Source of the DNA: Eucommia ulmoides | Lineage: Eukaryota; Streptophyta; Magnoliopsida; Garryales; Eucommiaceae | Assembly: GCA_016647705.1 (NCBI GenBank) | Contig: CM028329.1 | Location: 12,859,910-12,923,909 of the forward strand | DNA: 64,000 nucleotides | Direction: 5' to 3' | In this document: one piece after another, positions 47,240-59,283 of the stretch | How positions within the stretch are numbered: the first letter of the stretch is position 1 | How the letters are laid out: every line of letters begins with the position of its first letter | The notes under the pieces: model-generated | What the model was told of the DNA's origin: nothing | Seen by the model: only the letters and a program-made list of their open reading frames with translations | Database searches by the model: none | Program-made: the position numbers and the translations under genes

Positions 47240-48032
47240 TAGTGCGTAAAACTAGTATACACCTCGAGTATGGTCCAGTCAAATGACGGGTGGGTCTTCT
47301 TGCTAAGGTGAAGTCGTCGGTTGAAAATTCTTAAAGTGAGATGTGTTGGGTCCTGGGGGGACTAACCTGTTGTGCTTAGAGTCTTGCTCCTCAGAGAGTG
47401 TACCTATAGAAGGCTCAGATCAGGATTTGTCCCAGTGAAGCTCCTTCGACGTGATAATCAGTGCTCAAAGAGAAAAGGTACAGAATGCAGCAAGTAAACA
47501 AATGAAATCAAAGTACTCGCGCGTAATGTAAAGCGTACCTCGGGCTTGCATAGCCCTTGATATATAGGAGTTGGAGATGATTAGTAGGGCCAAAATACGG
47601 TTAATTAGTCGAAACCCTGTGTTTAGCCGATAATCCAGAGCATTTAGGAGATAACCGTTGGGCATAGGCTTTTGGGCCCATTTGGCGAAGCCCACGGGCC
47701 TTTGTCAGGCCTGTGATGGTAAGCTGATGGAGGAGAGTGGAGATCCGTGAAGTCCTAGAGAAGAAACTAGCTGAAAGGGAGAGTTGGTCGAGGTGAACGG
47801 CTGAATCCCTGAAATTGATCGTCCAGGGCACAGAGCAGTGCTTAGAACGGTACGTTCCTGCAGGGCTCCTTGCTCCTCCTTGGGCGCAAATGAGATTCTA
47901 GGAAGGAGTCGTAGTCGACGTATGCTCCAGCGTGACGTTGTGGATTTCGGAATGCGTCCCTGTCACAACGAGGACGAACACGTGGTTAGGTTCCAAATAC
48001 TGACTCAGAGGTGTCCAAAAATACTTTCATCA
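47240..48032 (-). repeat. LTR D (5' LTR of the TR-GAG element)
   Basis: 793 bp, same blocks as LTRs B and C. On the minus strand it starts TGATGAAAGTATTTTTGG. TTGATATATAGGAG (about 47565-47578, plus-strand view) lies in the A/T-rich zone where the promoter would be. Confidence 0.75.
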
Positions 48033-49060
48033 CATTTATTTATTTATTTTTATCAACTGAAATCTTTTTTTTTTAGAAATAAAATGAAATATTTTTCTTT
48101 TTTAATTAATCTTTTCATCACTTATTTATTTTCATGAAATAAGATAAAAAAAAAAAAGTTTTTTTTTTTTTTTTTTTTACTTTACATTAATCGCTTTTGA
48201 AAACTCATACCAAATCTCAACTAAATTACATGTCAAAGTTAATAGCACATTTATTTTACAAATAGAAATTTAAATCAAATAACTCCCTTTTTTTTTTTTA
48301 AACTAAGACAAATATAAACTAAACATGCAAAAATATAAATGACAAAAATATAAATAAATATCCAAAATATAACAAATGCTTAAAGGAAATGCTTAAAATA
48401 ATATCACTTACCTTGTTCCGGTGCGCGGGATTTCAACATGTTGCTCAAGGCGAGGGGGAGCGAGAGATTTCAATACCTAAAATAAAAATATAGAAAAAAA
48501 AAAAAAAAAATTGACAAAAATATTTATTTATTTTTTTATTTTTTTTTTTTTAATTTCATTTTTCAATTTCTCTAAAAAAACTAAATAAATAAAAAACTCT
48601 CCCTACCCATAATCCCGAAAATTAAAAATAAAAATTTCTAAAAACTCATATTCTAATTTAACCTATTCTCAAGAAATATCTTAACCAAAAAATAAAAAAT
48701 AAAACTCTTCAAACAAAACCCAAACTCAAATTATCTTCCTTCTCTCTTAAAAATCTCACTCTCAAATTCTCTCTAAAACTCAACCCAATTTTTTTTTCTC
48801 ACAAGACTCACTCTCTTTCTCTCTCTAAACAAAACCTTCCCCTCCCCTCCCCCCCCCCCCAAATTTTTCTTACCCACTCCCTCTCAAGATTTTCTCCCTA
48901 AAAAACCAAACCCCTCCTTTTGGTCTCTCCACCAAAAGGTAAACCCATGGAATTCCCTTTTTATTTTTTTAATATTTTTAACTTCTTAATAAAAAAAAAA
49001 ATTATGTTTGTCCCCTCTTTTTCTTCTCTCCAACGAAAGGTAGAGATTTTTTTTTTAAAT
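48033..49060. other. Low-complexity A/T- and pyrimidine-rich DNA
   Basis: Long oligo-T and oligo-A tracts (48155-48178, 48492-48511), a CT-rich stretch (48725-48925) and a 12-base C run (about 48850). No gene seen. Confidence 0.6.
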
Positions 49061-49069
49061 ATTATATAT

Positions 49070-49140
49070 ATATATGCTGCTGAGAGTCGAACCTAGGACA
49101 AACCAAGTCAAACACACTTACCAACAAACCAAACTAACCC
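49070..49140 (-). repeat. SINE-like head with tRNA-type A and B boxes
   Basis: The minus strand reads GTTTGGTTTGTTGGTAAG (A-box-like, 49117-49134) and GGTTCGACTC (B box, 49084-49093) at roughly tRNA-like spacing. A cloverleaf cannot be completed and the tail was not defined, so this is a remnant or chance match rather than a tRNA gene. Confidence 0.35.
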
Positions 49141-49614
49141 TTTCAATATATCTTTCCCCTCATTTTCTTTTTTTCTTATTACCTTTTCATTTTTTTTTCA
49201 ATTTTTTTCTTTTCTTTTTTTGAAAATAATAAAATAAAATTACAAAATGAACTTAAAATCTCTGCATTTTTTTAATTATTTTTTTTATATTTTTTTATTA
49301 TTACTTTTATTCTTTTAGAAAAATAAAATACGTTGCATGGAAGGGACAAAATGTGATGTCTACACCCACAAACGCCTTTTACAACATTGACCGGACCTTA
49401 ACTAATTTTACCAACAAAAGGGATTGGGTGGGTATCGTAAGTTACAAAACATTGTTTTGTACAAACAAAAGTACCGCAGGGAAGAGACTATTTAGTTGCT
49501 TTTAAACACTTCAGTTAACAATATACAGATATTATGGATAGGAGATGAGATTCTGACTGTATCTTCTATAGAACTATTTCCATTGGATATTATTATTGCC
49601 AACTAAACTTGTCT

Positions 49615-49857
49615 CTAGGTGTCATAGTCGTCATCGTCTCTTGATCCGACAAATCTCCTAACGACGGCAGCAACAGCACCAAGAAACAAAAAGAGGGCAA
49701 AGGCATCGAATCCACCCCCGACACCCACGGCAACGCCAGGACCTGGTGCAAAGAATGAGAAAGGAGACCAACCCCATCCACCATAAAAGCCATACCCATA
49801 ACCACCAACTAGAGGTGGAGCCACTGGTGGATTGATATAAATATTGGTCCTGCCATG
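49615..49857 (-). CDS. Last exon of a Gly-rich membrane protein gene, incomplete
   Basis: About 80 residues after a good splice acceptor (TTTGTTTGTATGCATGGCAG on the minus strand): INPPVAPPLVGG, a Gly/Tyr/Trp-rich stretch (YGYGFYGGWGWSPFSFFAP), a hydrophobic segment (FALFLFLGAVAAVVRRF), and an acidic end (SRDDDDYDT) before a TAG at 49615. The pattern is like that of conserved plant, probably plastid-targeted, small membrane proteins of unknown function; I cannot name it. No first exon with a transit peptide was found in the next 2.5 kb, which is filled with transposon-like sequence. It may be a gene fragment or a gene with a long intron. Confidence 0.45.
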   Translation of the reverse strand, partial: HGRTNIYINPPVAPPLVGGYGYGFYGGWGWSPFSFFAPGPGVAVGVGGGFDAFALFLFLGAVAAVVRRFVGSRDDDDYDT

Positions 49858-50269
49858 CATACAAACAAATTTCAATCAAATACTTCTTTTTTTTGTTGAA
49901 AATTTTGATATAACAAGAGAGAAATATATTTCCCTCCAAGCTTATGCCTTTCGATAAAAACAACTTTTTCGATAAAAACAAACTTTTCTGTATATGACAA
50001 TCCATTAACCTCTTAAAATATAAAAATCAAAGAATTGAAAATAATTATTTATTATTTATTTTTAAAAGTATTTCTTTTAAGTGTAAAAACAAAGGCTAAT
50101 AATTTGTCCCATAAAATAATATATATATATTAGAAAAAAACATTATAAAGGGTGCCTTAAATTACACTGAAAACAAATTGGACATGGTTCATAGAATATA
50201 TGCATCTCGTAGACGTATCTCAATCCACTGGATTCCAAGTAAATCCATACATGCTCCCATATAATGTTA

Positions 50270-50420
50270 ATTAAATTGGGAAAATTATACTTTACCCCCA
50301 TAAACTTTTATCACACTTTATCCCCACGTATATTTAGGGTCACACTTTGTCCCCCACAAACTATTAATAAATCTAACTTTTCCGTCAAAATTTACAGAAA
50401 ATACTATTCACACGCCATAT
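50270..50420. mobile_element. MULE-type terminal repeat fragment
   Basis: GGGAAAATTATACTTTACCCCC, then TATCCCCACG and TTTGTCCCCCACAAAC, is the repeated 'cannot-exceed' style seen in plant MULE ends and in the end at 54857. No partner end or transposase was found. 50420-50990 shows only short unassigned ORFs. Confidence 0.4.
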
Positions 50421-50989
50421 GCACAAGTGAAATAATTTTTGGTATAGTTGTTGAATTGAATGGACCAATTTTCCCTGAGCGTTAAGACACTAAAACGATA
50501 TTGGAATAAAGTGTATTTCTTCTGTCATTCTATACACAAGACGGAAAAAATTGCAAAGCCTTCAATGGAAGATATTATTGTAGATCTTGTCGAAATTAAA
50601 CTTGATTTTTCAATCCAGAGTAGAAATTTGATTTTCCCAACCCCAAGTTCTCTCTCTCCGTTGGATGAGGAATTTTTTTGTGGGTTTTCTTTGCAATCAC
50701 TCAAATCCAATTCATTCGGATCTGATCTACCAATTTGGGTTATGTCCCTGATTTTTGTGTTGGCATAATTCGATGAATCATTAAGTTGTATTTTCTATTT
50801 GTGCAATAGTTTGTAAAATGTTAGTGTCCTCCACCATCAAAGATTGAAGCCAAAGATTGCTGATGCGTTCAAAGAAGATCTTCAAGCACTCCGACCGATT
50901 CCAACAAGGTACGGGTATTAATGCACACTCGCAGCACCACTTGCAGAAGCAGAGCACTTTTCCAAAGCTAAAATTAGATAAAAACTGGA

Positions 50990-51470
50990 AATTCAAATTT
51001 AGGGTGCGTACGGTGTCCGGACGGTTCCTCTGGATGACCGAACGGTTTCTATGCAGAATACTACTATCTGGACAGTCTGATCAACTGCTCGGATGCCTGC
51101 CACGATACCTAGAACCGTCTGGACAGCCATTTGGAGAGTCCAGACAGTGATTTGGAGGGTCTGGACAATAGCACGCCGCCTCAAAAAAAGGCAGGATTCT
51201 TTCATTAATTTATTTCTTTTTTAGGAACTTTGAAATTATGGAAAGTTGGAAAGTTGGGGTTTTGGGACTTTTACTTGCCCTATATAAACAAACCCTAGCC
51301 TTGCAGTCCCTGAATGATTTAGAGAGCATGTACAGAAAATCTTTATCATCTAAAGCCCAAAGTAGCGGAAGCTCTCTTCCCTTGATTCATGACCTATCAT
51401 TGTACTCAAATGTCAAATTGAATCAAGGATGATTTTTATAGAAAAATCACCACCTACACAGCCGGAGGAT
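50990..51470 (+). mobile_element. LTR-like fragment with TATA box
   Basis: Several TCYGGACRGT repeats (51015-51170) precede GCCCTATATAAACAAACCCTAGCC (51277-51300), a strong plant TATA region, and a short open stretch. The arrangement resembles a copia LTR, but no ends could be set. Confidence 0.4.
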
Positions 51471-51614
51471 AATACTAGAAGATTGTACTTCATTGCCCTT
51501 CTAAAGCAAGAGATCAATGTCTTGTGGGAGCTAATGCGCACATAGTTAAGGTGAGCGTCCATGCTCCTATGCACATAGTTAAGCAAGACACTGTCAAGAT
51601 GGGCAAATAATATA

Positions 51615-52317
51615 GGTGGCGTTTGATTAGTGTTTCTACGTTTTTATTTCTACTCCCAATAAACTAGGAAGGGAATTTTGTTTCAAAGTACTTTGAGAAC
51701 AGCAACACATTTGGTAACAACCATTGCTCTGATAATTTATGAACACAAAAACAAAGAAACATGTTTGGTTGCAACTTTTGTTCAATTTTTTTTTTTTTTT
51801 AAATGTATGACAATAATATCCATATTTCTTAGCCAAAATTTGCTCTAATTTTTTCTCTTTAAAATTATGACAACTGATATACATATTTTTGGGTGATGCT
51901 AGTCAGGGACTTGGTTGTGGCAGGCATGGGGGTGGTTAGAGTGGGTGGTGGTGGCAGGTGTTGACGGTGGCCACCGGCGTGGGTGGTGGTTGCCGGTATG
52001 GTGGTGACTGGCGTGGATGATGGCGAGCGGTATGGTGGTGGTGGTGGTGGCAGCTAACGTGGTTGTGGTTCTCAAAATTTCCCTTTAAGAAATAGTTTGG
52101 GAATGATTTTGTGGGAGTGAATAGAAAACAATATTTTCTTTGTTTCTTAAATGCTAAGGAATTCCGGAAATACTTCCAAAATTTTGAGAATATTTGGGAA
52201 CAAACATGTTTACTAAAAACGTTTTTGTACATTATTCCCAAAATTTTGGGAGCATGATCAGAAATTTTTTGGGAACATGATAAAAAATTAGGGAACAAGT
52301 TTCTAAACAAATGGGGC
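51615..52317. mobile_element. Non-autonomous TIR element, about 703 bp
   Basis: Left end GGTGGCGTTTGATTAG and the complement of the right end, GCCCCATTTGTTTAG, form imperfect terminal repeats, with ATA on both sides. The interior GGTGGTGGTGG tract (52020-52060) makes a false His-rich minus ORF. No transposase. Confidence 0.5.
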
Positions 52318-53265
52318 ATAATTTCCAAGTGAAGAGCTTCGAAGATGTCCCCAACGTAAAGTTTAAATGACTATTTACCCCACTCTAGGCGATTTTTTTT
52401 TTTTCATAAAAACATCGGCGCCAATTTTTCATTTAATATCAGCGCAAGGACTAGGTTTATACCTAGGGGGCTCCTATCCTGCCTGAAAAGCAAATAGGTT
52501 TAAGCACGTAGATTTTGTGGTCATCTCTAGTCATTATTTGATTTAGATCCATATTTGTTATATATTGAATGGATCTACGACTTCGAGAAGGCACGTCAAT
52601 ACGGTGGACGTCAGTTTTTGATGAGATGAATTTTCCATATTAGAAGGAATGCATGACAACGTTTTTTAGGTCGATATTCGAACATGTGTGGCTTGCCACT
52701 CCCCACTAAAAAGGTCGGAAAAAAAAAAGTGTTGAAACCTTAGGGGAAGTGGAATGATACTAATATATTAGTTTCCAATTTTAACAGTAAGGTCTTAAAT
52801 GCTATATTTTCAGTTGTTACAACTTATGAATTTAACAGGATCTTTCATTGTCAACTTGCGAAAGAGGCATAGGATAAACTGGTTGCTAACCCATAAGAGT
52901 ACAATTTCCGTAAGAGCCTAAAAATTATAGGTACTTACCACGGAGTTTGGAAACTACCGGATGATGCAAGAATGAAACATACAATCAATTTACTGGTTGT
53001 TTGAGCGAGATTGTCAACTCCAGATTCGAGTTCGGAGACTACCTAACAAGTGCACGTGGTAAAGACAATTTTGAGCGAGATTGCCAACTCCATATTCAAG
53101 TTAGCAGACAACCAAACGAGTGATCCTACGCTCCCTACCTCTTAGATTTAATCCTAATGTTGTTGTCAATGAGGAAAGTCAAGACATCAACGCGTTATCT
53201 GTTGAAGATCTCAAGTATGAATAAAATATATTTTTGATATTATGCTTGAATCATATCAAGATCGA
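52318..53265. other. No recognisable gene
   Basis: Two loosely repeated segments, 53010-53050 and 53069-53115 (TTTTGAGCGAGATTGYCAACTCC), are the only structure seen. Confidence 0.4.
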
Positions 53266-53267
53266 TC

Positions 53268-53320
53268 TTAAACAACAACAACAACAACAACAATTAAGCC
53301 TTTGTCCCACAATATCGACC
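53268..53320 (+). repeat. (CAA)n with TTAAGCCTTTGTCCCAC tail motif
   Basis: Seven to eight CAA units followed by AATTAAGCCTTTGTCCCAC, a pairing often found in dispersed plant repeats. Family not assigned. Confidence 0.5.
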
Positions 53321-53389
53321 TCAAAAATATAAAGTTGAAAATGTATTAACTATTTATTGAGATTAAAAGCCGGAGATCATAGATATTTT

Positions 53390-54620
53390 GGTAACTTGCT
53401 TGTACCCTAAAAGGTTACTAGAACAAGCACAAGATGACTTAATAATAGTAAGGTCCTAAAACATGATCAATTAAGATATCCCACATGGTAACTTTGCTCA
53501 TTGTCAAAATGGGATATTTGAGTTGTGATTGTATTTGTGATCTTCAGACTTGAGGTACTATGTATCACATGTATGAGTTATTATACTTTGATAATATTGA
53601 ATGTTGTATTCTAGCCACGAAACTTCAAAGGTATTTATTGCGTATAGTGAAACGTGCATGTGACTATACGAATATAAAAATATGATCTATCACTCTCAGT
53701 AAAGAGAGATATGTCTTATGTGATTATATCTAATAGAATTCAACCAAGACTCTAACCAGATCAGAGTGACAATTGGGATGAGATTCCAAATGGTGTCACA
53801 AGGGATTATATTGTTGGACTAGGGATTTTTTGACTTTATCTAAACCATGTTAGTCCTTCCGAGAGCATAAGATAGCAAGATCGTATAGCATGGAAGTCAT
53901 AACAGATGGGGTTTTCTAGGTGAAATTCCTATCAAGTGGATATAGTTGTGATATGTGGGTAGACATGACTCACAGTCGTATGACATGCCGCGAAGAAATT
54001 GTTTCTCTACAAGGGAAAATTTGGAAATATTCCAATTTTAATTGATTAATTAATTAATTCCACCCTCCAACTTTTCAAATGAATCTAATGGGTCACAGAC
54101 GCTAAGGAACGAACGTAGTAATGTTGAACTGCTTCGAAGTTCAGGGACTAAAGTACAATTAATATAAGAAGGGATCTAGGGTTTAAAACCCTAGATAGTG
54201 TCTATATAAGGGAGGCCACTATGTGGTCGCCCCCCACACTGAATTTTCTTCATCTCTCTCTTTCCTCCATTGTTCTATTGAGAATCAAAACAGATCTACC
54301 TATATCTTCAGAATTAGAATAGATTCTTAGATATTCCATAAACAACATCCCTGCAGAGTTTCTAATGTGGATACTGTTAAAGGCAAGATATTTATGTTAC
54401 TTCTGAGAGAAACAAACTCGGTTGTTGTTTCGAGATCAAATCTATCTGCTCTTGGAAAATACTTCTCAAATCACGCCATGAGATCAACCAGCTTAGAGGT
54501 TGAAGCATTGGAAGAGGTATAAAGTTTAAATGAGATATAATATTTATATGTTTATTTTGTTTTATGTTAATGCGAATAGATCTGACTTTAAGGAACCCTG
54601 TTTATTAAATGTGTGTAAAT
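53390..54620 (+). mobile_element. Probable LTR with TATA box, unassigned
   Basis: A long ORF-free stretch ends in a TATA region (GTGTCTATATAAGGGAGG, 54198-54215), then CT-rich leader-like sequence (TTCTTCATCTCTCTCTTTCC). This is the layout of a plant LTR promoter. Neither terminus nor primer site was found, so it could also be a host promoter without its gene. Confidence 0.35.
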
Positions 54621-54856
54621 TTTTTCTATTCCGCTGCGTAATCTCTAGATTTTAATATGCGATTCCCTTCAAGTGGTTCTAGATTCACGTCTGTAATTAA
54701 CAAAAAATAATTTGTTTTTGTTATATTTATGGAATATTGGATTGTAATAATATCGGCGAAATTATTATTTTTGGTTCTTCCTGAAACAATAATCAAAACA
54801 TGTACATTCAAAAAGTTTTAATTTGTTTTGAAAATTGTTTTATATCGAAATCAAAA

Positions 54857-57767
54857 GGGTTAATTAGCTTTCGCCCCCTCTGGTTAAGTCGTGTTGCACT
54901 TTGGCCCCTTATGTTATTTTCGTCAACACTTTGTCCCCTGTGATGGTGGATTAAAGTGCAACACTAATTCCGCTGGAAAAAAAATGTAAAATGTTAATTT
55001 TACCCTTCTTTATATATTAACACACACATTTTTCACGCTCATCAGGTCATGCTCATTCACTTCTCAGACACTAGATCTCACACTTCACTCATCACTCTTG
55101 CTCATCACTCTCAACCTTTCACGCTCATCACTTATCTCAAATTTGTTCCAAATCTGAGAACCCTAAACTCGTTCACCTCAAACTCGTTCCAGATCTAAGA
55201 ACGATAACCCTAGATCGTTATCAGATTCTACGATTTCGTCCATATTTTCCACTCATTTCCCATATTTCCCGTTCATTTCGTTCTCAGATTCTTCGATTTC
55301 TTACACCAAATTTGAGAACAATAAAAAGGCAAACAAGGGATAATTATGCAATATCTATTCGATTGTCGAAGAGTTTTGGAAGAATCAAACGATTTGCGGG
55401 TAAGGTTTCACTGTAGAATGTAAAAAACTTCGTATCTCTTTTATTTTAATTGATTTTCGGAGTTTTCATGTTTCAAAATTGATCTTCTGAACTGGAATGT
55501 GTATTAGTTTAATGTTTCAAAATTATGTTTAGAAATCGATCTTCTGAAGTTGCATGTGTATTGTGGGTTTGGGGTTTTGAATCGCATGCAAATGTTTGAT
55601 GTTTTTATTCCTAATTATTGGTTACTGATTTTGATATGAAATGGTCCCCTTTTCTCCAACAAATTGTATTAGTTTACTGATTTTTATGTTTAGTAGGTCC
55701 CCCTGTTTACTGATTTTCATGTTTAGTAGGTCCCCTTGTATTAATTTACTGGTTTTGTATTAGTTTACTGATTTTGGTTAGTGGCTTTCATGTTTAGTAG
55801 GTCCCTCTGTTCCCCAATTAACAATTGTATTAGTTTAATGTCAATATTGCCACTGTCCCCAAAAACAAGTTGTTGAAATGTGGTCCCCCCCTTGTCCTTT
55901 GATCATTTCTTAACTGAATTTTTGTTCCCTTGTCCCCCATATCTGGTTTATATTCATGAAAAATGTATGTTTGTTTATATATTTTGCAGAATGCCTTTGT
56001 TCAACCGTGAATTACATCATGGGGGTACTTCGAATTTAGCCCAAATTTACATTATGTTGGGGAATGTAGAATACCATTTTAGTTGTAATGTTGATTGTTG
56101 GTCTTTTTTTGAAATAGAGACTTTGTTCAAGGAATTAGAGTATGATGGTTTAACTTGTTTGTACTTCAAAATACTAGAAACTAAGATGTTTAGGAGAATT
56201 GAAATTGATAATGATGTGTTTGAGCTAGTTAGATTGCATAATAAAGGTGAACACGTTAAAGTAACCCTATATGGAGAAACTAAAGCTAATGTTGTTAATG
56301 AACAAAACCCTGAAGAAGAACCTGAATTAAGTGAGAGTGATCCTAGTTTTAATGTTGATGAGGGTGATGAATCTAGTGAAGAAGAGGGGTTATTTGATCA
56401 AACATGTGAGCCAGAATGGGTTAAGGATGATTTAGAGGATTTGGGAAAGAATGACATATTCGATATTGCTCAAAAACAATCCACAAATATAGTACCAACT
56501 ATACGCGGTGGCCATAATGAAAATAAAGAAGGTTGGTGGGAAAATGAGAGCAAGGGTGAAGAATTGCAATGTTTGGATGGGTTTGATGCTGAAAATAATG
56601 GTGACAATTTTTCCTCTATATAATAAAAAAAAAAAATTCAAGAAAGGCCCTTAATTGGTTATTGACATGATGTTCCCGACTATCAAAAAAATTCAAGGTT
56701 GCCTTGAAGGAATTCAATGTGAAGAAAGGGTATTATATTAAGTTCATAAAGAATGAGTCAAATAGAGTAACTGCCAAGCATAAATCTGACTGTGGTTGGA
56801 GGATACGCGCTTCTTTCATGCATGGTAAGAAGACTTTTCAGATTAAGTCACTAGTTGGTCCACGTAGCTGTGGGAGAAGGTACAAAAACAGTCAAGTGAA
56901 CTCAAGATACATCTCTCAGAAGTATCTTGAAGCACTCATTGATTATCCAACTTGGAAGGTAAATAAAATGAACAATATAGTCCATAGAGAACTTAACATG
57001 GAAGTTAGTAAATATCAATTGTATAGAGCTAAATAAAAGGCAAGAGATATTGTTGAAGGTGATCAGTTGGTACAGTATGGGAAGTCGAGAGATTATGCTG
57101 AAATTGTTCGGTAATGCAACCCAGGTAGTGTTTTAGTTATTAAAACTGAAGATAGACCGGTGGTTGAGGCTAGCCTTGGGATTGAGTTGCCCTAACTAGT
57201 GTTTCAGGGAATTTATGTGAGGTTTGGAGGCCAGAATGAGAGATTTCTTAGAGGTTGCAGACCAATCATTGGGTTAGATGAGTGTTTCTTGAAGTATATT
57301 TATGGGGGACAACTTCTTTCGACAGTGGGCAGAGATGAGAATGATAATTTTTATTCCAATTGCAATGGTTGTGGTTGAGATTGAAAAATCCGATTTATGG
57401 ACTTGGTTTTTGAGATAGTTAACTTATGACATTGAGACTCTTGAAGAAAAGGGTTAGGTGTTCATTTCAGATAGGCAGAAAGGATTAGAACATGCATTTG
57501 AGAAGGTTCTGTCTGGGGCTGAACATAGAAACTGCTTGAAGCACATTTATGAGAATTTTAAGAAAAAATTCAAGGGAAAATAACTTAAAGAATTGTTGTG
57601 GAAAACTACTTCTACTGCTAATTTAAGAGAACATGAATTCTGGATAAAAAAAAAAAAAAATTGAAGTTGTTAACAGTAATGCACATAATGGGCTGGCTGC
57701 AATTGGTCCTCATTTATGGACCAAATCTCATTTCAGCCATAGGTCAAAAGGTGATATTTTGGCAATT
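54857..57767 (+). mobile_element. MULE (Mutator-like element), left part and first transposase arm
   Basis: Begins with a typical MULE end, GGGTTAATTAGCTTTCGCCC, followed by repeated GCACTTTGGCCCC / CTTTGTCCCC phrases (54857-54990). A non-coding leader with CATCACTC repeats and a probable upstream exon and donor (near 55400) follows, then the transposase region from 55991. The element has no visible right end. At 57767 it switches to an inverted copy of itself. Confidence 0.75.
55991..57660 (+). pseudogene. MULE transposase, broken (left arm)
   Basis: An ATG just after a TTTTGCAG acceptor opens 210 codons (to 56623): an N-terminal MuDR-type domain and a long acidic linker. After two stops the frame resumes with the DNA-binding domain (MFPTIKKF, VKKGYYIKFIKN, CGWRIRAS, 56660-56830). 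It then gives the MULE catalytic core with the first Asp in GLDECFLK (about 57276) and the second Asp in ISDRQKGL (about 57465). Stops at 57034, 57112, 57195, 57379 and others kill it. This enzyme class cuts and joins MULE ends. Confidence 0.8.
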
Positions 57768-59283
57768 ATATTTTTTTATCTCACTTTTCTTCACTTGAAT
57801 TCTATTTATTAGGGATCTCTAATTGATTCAATCATTGATATGATTATCTCTCCTTTGCCTCAAGTATATAGGTATTAAAAGACTCACAAATGTTATTGAC
57901 TAAAATATCACATTTTGACCAATGGTTGAAATGAGATCTGGTCCATAAATGAGGACCAATTGCCGTCAGCCAATTATGTGCATTAATATCAACAACTTCA
58001 ATTTTTTTTCATCCACAATTCATGTTCTTTTAAATTAGCAGCAGAAGCAATTTTCCACAACAATTCTTAAAGTTTTTGTCCCTTGAATTTTTTTCTTGAA
58101 ATTCTCATAAATGTGATTCACGTAATTTCTATGTACTGCCCCAGGCATAACCTCCTCAAATGCATGTTCTAATCATTTCTGGCTCTTTGTAATGAACACC
58201 CAACCCTTCTCTTAAACAGTCCCAATGTCATAAGTTAACTGTCCAAAAAACCAAGTCCATGAATTGGAATTTTCAATCTCAACCACAACCATTGCAATGG
58301 GATAAAAATTATCATTCCTATCTCTGCCCACTATCGAAAGAAGTTGTCCCCCATAAATATACTTCAAGAAACACTCATCTAACCCAATTATTAGTCTGTA
58401 ACCTCTAAGAAATCCCTCCTTCTAGCCTCTAAACCTCACATAAATTCTCTAAAAACACTGGTGGGGGCAACTCAATCCTAGGGAAGGTCTATTTTCAGTT
58501 TTAATAACTAAAACACTACCTGGGTTGTACTGCCGAACTGTTTCAGCATAATCTCTCAGTTTCTCATACTCTACCAACTAATCACCTTCAATGGTATCTC
58601 TTGCCTTCTATTTAGCCCTATACAATTGATATTCACTAACTTCCACATTAAGATCTTTATGGAGTGTATTTTTCATTTTATTCACCTTCCAAGTTGGATA
58701 TCAGTAAGTGCTTCAAGATGAGATGTATGTTGAGTTTACTTGACTGTTTCTGTACCTCCTGCCACAACTATGTGTTTCACCCTGCATGAAAGAAACATGT
58801 ATCATCCAACCACAGTCAAATTTAAGCTTAGCAATAACTCTATTTGACTAATTCTTTATGAACTTAATGTCATACCCTTTTGCTCACATTGAATTCCTTC
58901 GAGACAGCCCTAAATTGTTTGGCAGTAGGGAACATCGTGTCAACAACCAATTCAGGGTCTTTCTTGATTTTTTACTTCTTTATATAGAGGAAATTTTTCA
59001 CCATTATTTTCAGTATCAGACGCATCCAAACTTTGCATCTCTTCACCCTCACTCTCATTTTCCCACCAACATTCTTTTTTTCATTATGGCTACCGCGTAT
59101 AGTTGGTACTATATTTATGAATTATTTATGAGCAATATCGAATATGTTATCTTCTCCGAAATCCTCTAAATCCTCCTTAAACCATTCTGACTCACTTGAT
59201 TGATCAGATAACCCATCTTCTTCATTAGATTCATTACCCTCATCGACATCATCAACATTAAAACTAGGATCACTCTCACTATG
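57768..59283 (-). pseudogene. MULE transposase, inverted second copy (right arm)
   Basis: The minus strand repeats 56332-57767 with about 10% divergence and small deletions, and continues about 110 bp further into the transposase (VNNICESFN-like, about 57790-57880). In this copy GLDECFLK is kept and GRDRNDNFYPIAMVVVE is open where the left arm is shifted, but the second catalytic Asp motif reads TKSQK. Ends abruptly at 59283 inside the acidic linker. The two arms differ in their lesions. Confidence 0.8.

Larger units (their letters stand above)
44404..48032 (-). mobile_element. Gag-only non-autonomous LTR retrotransposon (TR-GAG-like), Tat-related
   Basis: 3,629 bp in minus orientation: 5' LTR D (47240-48032), primer site near 47230, gag (about 45497-47114), 119-bp repeats, polypurine tract, 3' LTR C (44404-45194). 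The 2-kb interior has no room for and no trace of protease, RT or integrase. Gag-only elements of this sort depend on enzymes from relatives. Flanking 5-mers TATTT and CATTT differ at one position, so a target duplication is possible but unproven. Both sides run into the same low-complexity DNA. Confidence 0.75.

Noticed and set aside
51936..52328. Minus-strand ORF with a His-rich tail
   Set aside because: The His run comes from a GGTGGT tract inside a TIR element.
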